From NCBI GenBank assembly GCA_902763365.1, contig CACWRT010000008.1, positions 1 through 46,180 on the forward strand: 46,180 nucleotides of DNA, in the 5' to 3' direction. The notes beneath the pieces are model-generated. The model did no database searches. It saw only the letters and a program-made list of their open reading frames with translations, and was not told where the DNA came from. Source of the stretch: an uncultured Ruminococcus sp. (GTDB taxonomy: Bacteria > Bacillota > Clostridia > Oscillospirales > Acutalibacteraceae). The stretch's first letter is position 1, and every line of letters starts with the position of its first letter. The translations under genes and the position numbers were made by a program. Positions 42,659 to 46,180 of the stretch are shown one piece after another.

Positions 42659-43531
42659 ATGATGGTAAGTGTTATTGGCGTAAGATTTAAGGATGTTGGA
42701 AAGGTGTACTATTTTGATCCCGACGGTGTTGAACTTAAAGTCGGTGATAACGTTATAGTTGAAACAAGCCGGGGAGTTGAATGCGGCAAAGTTGCCCTTG
42801 CAAACAGACAGCTCAGTGATGATAAGGTGACAGCTCCTCTGAAAAAAATGATACGCAAGGCAACAGAGGACGATCTTGCAATAGTTGAAGAAAACAGAAA
42901 AAAAGAAAAAAGAGCTTTTACTATTTGCGAACAGAAAATAGCTCAGCATAATCTTGAAATGAAACTTGTTAATGTTGAATACACATTTGACAATAATAAG
43001 ATATTATTTTATTTTACCGCTGATGGCAGAGTTGACTTCAGAGAGCTTGTAAAGGATTTAGCGTATGTTTTCCGTACAAGAATAGAACTTCGTCAGATAG
43101 GCGTAAGAGATGAAGCAAAAATGCTGGGCGGTCTGGGCATATGCGGAAGACCGTTCTGTTGCAATACATTCCTTGGTGAATTCCAACCAGTGTCGATAAA
43201 AATGGCTAAAGAGCAGGGTATGTCACTAAATCCTGTAAAGATATCTGGTACTTGCGGAAGGCTTATGTGTTGTCTTAAATATGAGCAGGATGTATATACT
43301 CAACTGCTCAAGAGTACACCTAAGATAGGTGCGATAGTTGATACACCCGACGGAAAAGGAAACGTTATAGATATGAACCTTATCACAGGAATGCTAACTG
43401 TACAGCTTCATAAAGCACCTGATGCTGCACCTCATACATTCAGCGTTTCACAGGTTAAGGTTATCAAGGATGCTCAGATAAGACTTGAACGCTCCGAGAT
43501 TGAAAAATTGAAAAAGCTTGAAAAAGATTGA
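42659..43531 (+). CDS. ricT: RicT/YaaT (PSP1-domain) protein
   Basis: 290 residues. GVRFKDVGKVYYFDPDG and VETSRGVECGKVALANRQ open the PSP1 domain; conserved Cys clusters GICGRPFCCNTFLGEF (near 160-175) and GTCGRLMCCLKYE (near 197-209) bind an iron-sulfur cluster in the Bacillus RicAFT complex, which guides RNase Y-dependent mRNA maturation and affects sporulation and competence. Two ATGs in a row (42659, 42662) follow GGAGGA. The partners RicA and RicF are not in the window. A terminator follows. Confidence 0.93.
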   Translation: MMVSVIGVRFKDVGKVYYFDPDGVELKVGDNVIVETSRGVECGKVALANRQLSDDKVTAPLKKMIRKATEDDLAIVEENRKKEKRAFTICEQKIAQHNLEMKLVNVEYTFDNNKILFYFTADGRVDFRELVKDLAYVFRTRIELRQIGVRDEAKMLGGLGICGRPFCCNTFLGEFQPVSIKMAKEQGMSLNPVKISGTCGRLMCCLKYEQDVYTQLLKSTPKIGAIVDTPDGKGNVIDMNLITGMLTVQLHKAPDAAPHTFSVSQVKVIKDAQIRLERSEIEKLKKLEKD

Positions 43532-43543
43532 TCAAATGTATAG

Positions 43544-43592
43544 AGTGCTGTATCTGATGTAGCTGATCCGCTGAGTTTGATACAGCACTTTG
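43544..43592 (+). terminator. Terminator after ricT
   Basis: AGTGCTGTATC (43544-43554) pairs with GATACAGCACT (43579-43589) across a 24-base loop, followed by TTTG. It ends the holB-ricT unit. Confidence 0.7.
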
Positions 43593-44074
43593 CTCAACAG
43601 AAAAAATATATAGTTTACCTGCTAAAAACACCACCAATCTAAAAAGCGCATAATGAAGCCGTTTTTGTCATTCCCCGAATGTCCCAAAATCTTTCTTTTG
43701 AGACATTCACTATATCTCAAAAAACCTCTCCCTTGGATATCGTCTGAGCAGTTTGATATATTCCGGCGGTTTTATAGAAATCATAAGACGACTTTGTTAT
43801 TTTGTATCATCAAATAATTGGTTTGCTCTGTTCAGAACAGTTTTAAAAAGATTTTATGACCAATTCTATATTTTAATGTTTATTATCTGTGGATAATACT
43901 CATATCAGCCAATCGGCAGATCATCTAAATATGAATATCAAGCGCATCGGCCATATGATTTAAGCGCATCAAAGAAAACATAACTTTGAAACATTTTTAT
44001 ATTCTTTGACTTCCAGTTTTGCTGATAATTATCGCAATATTTTACTACTGTAATTATATAAAAAATCTTACAGT
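43593..44074. other. Non-coding accessory gap with a 13-bp inverted repeat
   Basis: No supported gene in about 480 bases. GAATGTCCCAAAA (43677-43689) pairs with TTTTGAGACATTC (43695-43707) with one mismatch, and ACTGTAA/TTACAGT (44047-44074) lies just below the minus-strand gene's stop. The segment lies between convergent genes and is AT-rich. Confidence 0.45.
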
Positions 44075-44521
44075 TCATTGTTTTAGCTTCTTAATCATTC
44101 TGACACATTTAAAGTTCCAACTCTTTATAATTTCGTTATCCATACGGGTATAACCGAGTTTTTCATAGAATTTTTCTGCAACTACCCTGCTGTCAATACG
44201 AACTTCTGAATAACCTAGTTTTTCTATCCATTTTTCGGCCTCTTTTATCACCATACTTCCAAGATGCATATTTCGGTATTCAGGTAGCACAACTACTCTG
44301 CCTATCATCACACAATGACTGTCCAGTTCATAAAACCGGCATGTAGCGACGGGATATTCGTCATCCAGAAGGACAATATATCTGCTTTCGTTCCCGTCAT
44401 GTTCATCAAACTCGTCACGAAGAGAAATATGATATTGACGGTTCATTCCTTGTATTCTGACAGAATATGCTCCTGCTCTCTGCCACTCTTCTTCTGCTCT
44501 CATTACTATTATCTTGTTCAT
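44075..44521 (-). CDS. GNAT-family N-acetyltransferase
   Basis: 148 residues on the minus strand. The acetyl-CoA binding segment VVLPEYRNMHLGSMVIKEAE lies near residues 73-92, preceded by a beta strand with VMIGRVVV and followed by GYSEVRIDSRVVAEKFYEKL near 99-118 and LGYTRMDNE, the usual ending of GNAT folds. The acceptor is unknown. AAGGAG precedes the ATG. It lies 45 bases downstream of the 170-residue gene on the same strand, so they probably share a transcript. Confidence 0.9.
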   Translation of the reverse strand: MNKIIVMRAEEEWQRAGAYSVRIQGMNRQYHISLRDEFDEHDGNESRYIVLLDDEYPVATCRFYELDSHCVMIGRVVVLPEYRNMHLGSMVIKEAEKWIEKLGYSEVRIDSRVVAEKFYEKLGYTRMDNEIIKSWNFKCVRMIKKLKQ

Positions 44522-44566
44522 TTGCGATCTCCTTGTTTTATCGGGTCATTTAAGCGACACTAACTG

Positions 44567-45079
44567 TCACATCACTACGTAGTTACCATTCATGTCTTTT
44601 ATGTGTTTAAGCTTGATCTTACACTTCATCTTTTTTCCAAATCTGATTGCAAGTTCGAAGAAGTCATAGTAGTCATTATGTCCTTTGTTTGAAGTGTAAA
44701 AAACGGCATATTCGTCATTATCAAGCTTTGAAACTCTGTATATTTTCATTGTATATTCCAGATCATCAGCTATTTTCTGTGCTTGCTCCACAAGTTTTTC
44801 TTGTTTTTCTTGGTCTTTTTTCTTTTTCTGTTTTGCGGCTTCCTTTTTATTTTTATCAGCAATTTTTTGTAATTCCAATGCTGCCCAATACGGATTATCA
44901 TCAAACTTTTGAAAATAGAAACATTCTTTCTTAACACACTCTTTGTTTTTAATAACATTTTTCGTTATATATCCTTTATGATCCGGGAAATGGCAAAATC
45001 CTATCAGATTTTCTTTTCGTATATACAGATATTCTCCACCAACAATTTTTACTTCTATGTAGTCAGATTCATCAGACAT
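44567..45079 (-). CDS. Hypothetical protein with central coiled coil
   Basis: 170 residues on the minus strand; no family recognised. A beta-rich N-terminal part (about 1-60) with Cys31, Cys50 and Cys55 is joined by a Lys/Glu/Gln-rich helix (about 70-110, KNKKEAAKQKKKKDQEKQEK) to a C-terminal alpha/beta part (about 112-170, MKIYRVSKLDNDEYAVFYTS). AAAGGAG precedes the ATG, and an extended -10 lies about 90 bases upstream. High AT and lysine content contrast with the housekeeping genes and suggest later acquisition. Probably cotranscribed with the acetyltransferase gene. Confidence 0.7.
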   Translation of the reverse strand: MSDESDYIEVKIVGGEYLYIRKENLIGFCHFPDHKGYITKNVIKNKECVKKECFYFQKFDDNPYWAALELQKIADKNKKEAAKQKKKKDQEKQEKLVEQAQKIADDLEYTMKIYRVSKLDNDEYAVFYTSNKGHNDYYDFFELAIRFGKKMKCKIKLKHIKDMNGNYVVM

Positions 45080-45170
45080 ATAACATACTCCTTTATACCA
45101 ACTCAGGTTAGTGTATTAAAAAAACAACCGGTATACAAAAACACTCTTCCCTATTTTTTGCTCTCTACAT

Positions 45171-45179
45171 ATTATAGCA
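45171..45179 (-). promoter_or_regulatory. Extended -10 promoter for the minus-strand pair
   Basis: On the minus strand TGC-TATAAT, an extended -10, with only a weak -35 region. The leader of about 85 bases contains TATACC and GGTATA segments that could pair, placing the ribosome site AAAGGAG just outside the stem. Confidence 0.5.
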
Positions 45180-45204
45180 CAAAAGCTCTACCGCAACTAC
45201 TTTT

Positions 45205-45393
45205 TTAATAGTTACGGCAGTGAAAATTATCAAGATCGGAGTCATTGTTTTCAGATAAAACTACTGCAAGATCCATTATGTCTGAGAGTGTTTTTACATT
45301 AGGATCATCCGCAAAAATAGAATTAATTGTTTCTTTGGCTTCTGATATGATCTCTTTCAAACTTATGTCAGATACAGGATATAAAATATCCGA
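45205..45393 (-). pseudogene. C-terminal gene fragment, minus strand
   Basis: Bounded by in-frame stops and without a usable start or ribosome site, yet coding-like: SDILYPVSDISLKEIISEAK, then ADDPNVKTLSDIMDLAVVLS, then a polar tail. Probably the 3' end of a deleted gene. No family recognised. Confidence 0.4.
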
Positions 45394-45524
45394 TTAATAA
45401 TATGTGCCGGTACAGCGGCAGGCAGATATCCAAAAGAATGGCTATGAGTGATTGTTGCTGCATAGATGAATGTCGTGCCTTTCCACGCCCTCTTTACAGC
45501 ATTTTCACTTAAAAGGAGATTGGA

Positions 45525-45614
45525 ATGAAGTACACACTTATGAATGCAGAATACGAGGTTCTTGAGTTTGAAACAGATCTCATAGGAACTCAAGGAACAG
45601 TTTTCCCTTTATGA
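45525..45614 (+). pseudogene. 5' gene fragment with intact ribosome site
   Basis: AAAAGGAGAT lies correctly before ATG 45525, and 29 codons follow (MKYTLMNAEYEVLEFETDLI and a short tail) before a stop. The opening MKYTLMN..VLEFE is reminiscent of the N-terminus of HipA-like or related proteins, but the rest is gone. It may be a truncated gene start; a functional micro-protein is less likely. Confidence 0.4.
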
Positions 45615-45732
45615 TAGAGAAGCTATCAGTTACATTGCAGGAGTAATTATCAGAATTACGCAATAATTATCAAAAATTTTTTGTGTAAACTCTTGCAAAC
45701 GCAAATATAATATGTTACTATTAACATACAAA

Positions 45733-45860
45733 CCATAAAGAGTGCGTGAGGGACAAGCCCTGTGACCGCACAGCAACCTGCCTAAAGGAAAGGTGCTAAA
45801 GCTTGATCGATGGGTGATATTGATGCGTGACACCTGTCGGTAACGATGGGTGTTTTTCTT
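45733..45860 (+). ncRNA. SAM riboswitch (S-box, possibly SAM-I/IV-like) with expression platform
   Basis: The core GAGGGACAAGCCCTGTGAC is closed by GTGCG/CGCAC, then AGCAACCTGCC..AGGTGCTAAAGC. These are the conserved blocks of SAM-I-type aptamers (AGGGAC-GCCC-TGA, GCAACC, GGTGCTAA). GCTAAAGC in place of GCTAATTCC hints at a variant class. Downstream, CACCTGTCG (45831-45839) can pair either with CGATGGGTG at 45808-45816 or with CGATGGGTG at 45844-45852; the second choice makes a terminator ending TTTTTCTT. Binding of SAM would be expected to free the terminator and switch the gene off. The controlled gene is the short ORF at 45898. Confidence 0.78.
45830..45860 (+). terminator. Riboswitch-controlled terminator
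   Basis: ACACCTGTCG (45830-45839), loop GTAA, CGATGGGTGT (45844-45853): ten pairs including two G-T pairs, followed by TTTTTCTT (the first T's overlap the stem). It lies between the aptamer and the ribosome site AAGGAGGA at 45882-45889. Confidence 0.75.
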
Positions 45861-45897
45861 ATGCTCTCTTATGGAAATAACAAAGGAGGACATAATT

Positions 45898-46086
45898 ATG
45901 TTATCAAAAAGAAAAGAATACCAAGACGAGATTTACGAAATTTGCAAAAATAGCGGTGATGTCAATATCAATGACCGCTTCAAAGGAGTACGATTCTCCG
46001 AATCCGTATTTTATGACAAGTCCTATGCTTCAATACCTTGTGTTTGTATTGGCAAAATTGGTGGTTCCGAGAGAGTTTTTATGTAA
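45898..46086 (+). CDS. Short ORF under riboswitch control, unknown or truncated
   Basis: 62 residues from ATG 45898, with AAAGGAGG close upstream. The sequence (MLSKRKEYQDEIYEICKNSG then a segment ending ASIPCVCIGKIGGSERVFM) starts with an amphipathic helix and has two Cys (CVC). I do not recognise a family. SAM riboswitches usually govern methionine or SAM genes of normal length, so this may be a truncated gene, or a small protein in its own right. An ORF start at 45850 is also open but lies in the terminator. Confidence 0.5.
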   Translation: MLSKRKEYQDEIYEICKNSGDVNINDRFKGVRFSESVFYDKSYASIPCVCIGKIGGSERVFM

Positions 46087-46114
46087 CCGCCCAATAAACC
46101 AGCGATAGAGCACA

Positions 46115-46141
46115 AAGAAAAAGAGGCCTGAAACAGACCTC
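46115..46141 (-). terminator. Minus-strand terminator at the right edge
   Basis: On the minus strand GAGGTCTG, loop TTT, CAGGCCTC (one G-T pair) then TTTTTC. It is well formed only on the minus strand, implying a leftward gene or RNA ending near 46145-46180 or just beyond the window. Confidence 0.55.
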
Positions 46142-46180
46142 TCAAATAGCGATAAGTTTTCAATATGGCAGCACCGGAAC

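Noticed and set aside
45363-45593. Minus-strand 76-codon frame
   Set aside because: No ribosome site; overlaps other fragments in different frames and shows no recognisable domain.

Overview
The window looks like the chromosome of a low-to-mid GC Firmicute of the Ruminococcus/Oscillospiraceae type. The grounds are strong AGGAGG-type ribosome sites, sigma-A promoters of the TTGAxx-17-TATAAT kind, a Firmicute gene set (RicT, RnmV-like Toprim protein, ArgR, the xseAB-ispA-dxs-tlyA-nadK-argR-recN string) and an unusual purine block. This is inferred from gene content; the species cannot be fixed from sequence alone. Most of the window is ordinary housekeeping DNA read on the + strand.

Layout. 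1-440: two kinds of dispersed repeat. 0.4-4.7 kb: a lipoprotein, a methyltransferase, an ArsC/Spx-like protein and a YgiQ radical-SAM protein. 5.0-6.5 kb: an NfeD/SPFH membrane pair. 6.7-13.8 kb: purine genes purE-purF-purM-purN-purO-AICAR transformylase-purD, in which the usual two-domain PurH is replaced by an archaeal-type cyclohydrolase plus a stand-alone transformylase. 14.3-18.3 kb: a tiny CxxC protein, a tandem pair of WYL-type regulators, a tyrosine phosphatase and a small membrane protein. 18.3-19.4 kb: a decayed patch with a frameshifted, truncated ltrA. 19.4-34.97 kb: a long run of DNA repair, isoprenoid and replication genes (ruvC, a histidine phosphatase, ruvA, ruvB, xseA, xseB, ispA, dxs, tlyA, nadK, argR, recN, HIT, comEC, holA, rnmV-like). 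35.1-43.5 kb: valS, a GT39-like membrane protein, a MATE transporter, a YunG-like protein, holB and ricT. 43.5-46.2 kb: an accessory end with two minus-strand genes, gene fragments, and a SAM-type riboswitch before a 62-residue ORF.

The most unusual signal is a GC-rich intergenic repeat family (about 70-165 bp, at least five copies near 160-230 on the minus strand, 2208-2375, 34974-35041, 41346-41444 and 41432-41586). Its + strand copies end in TTGAC or a close variant. In the valS copy this forms the -35 box of a near-perfect promoter; before holB the -35 lies directly beside the repeat end. The repeat may therefore act as a portable promoter. A second notable point is the riboswitch leader at the right end, where a 9-base segment is duplicated so that antiterminator and terminator compete for the same complement.

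Several starts were set by ribosome-site spacing rather than longest ORF (lipoprotein, purM, purO, phosphatase, ruvB, xseB, nadK, valS, GT39-like protein). ruvC appears to start at CTG. No CRISPR array, rRNA, tRNA, prophage or intact insertion sequence was seen.
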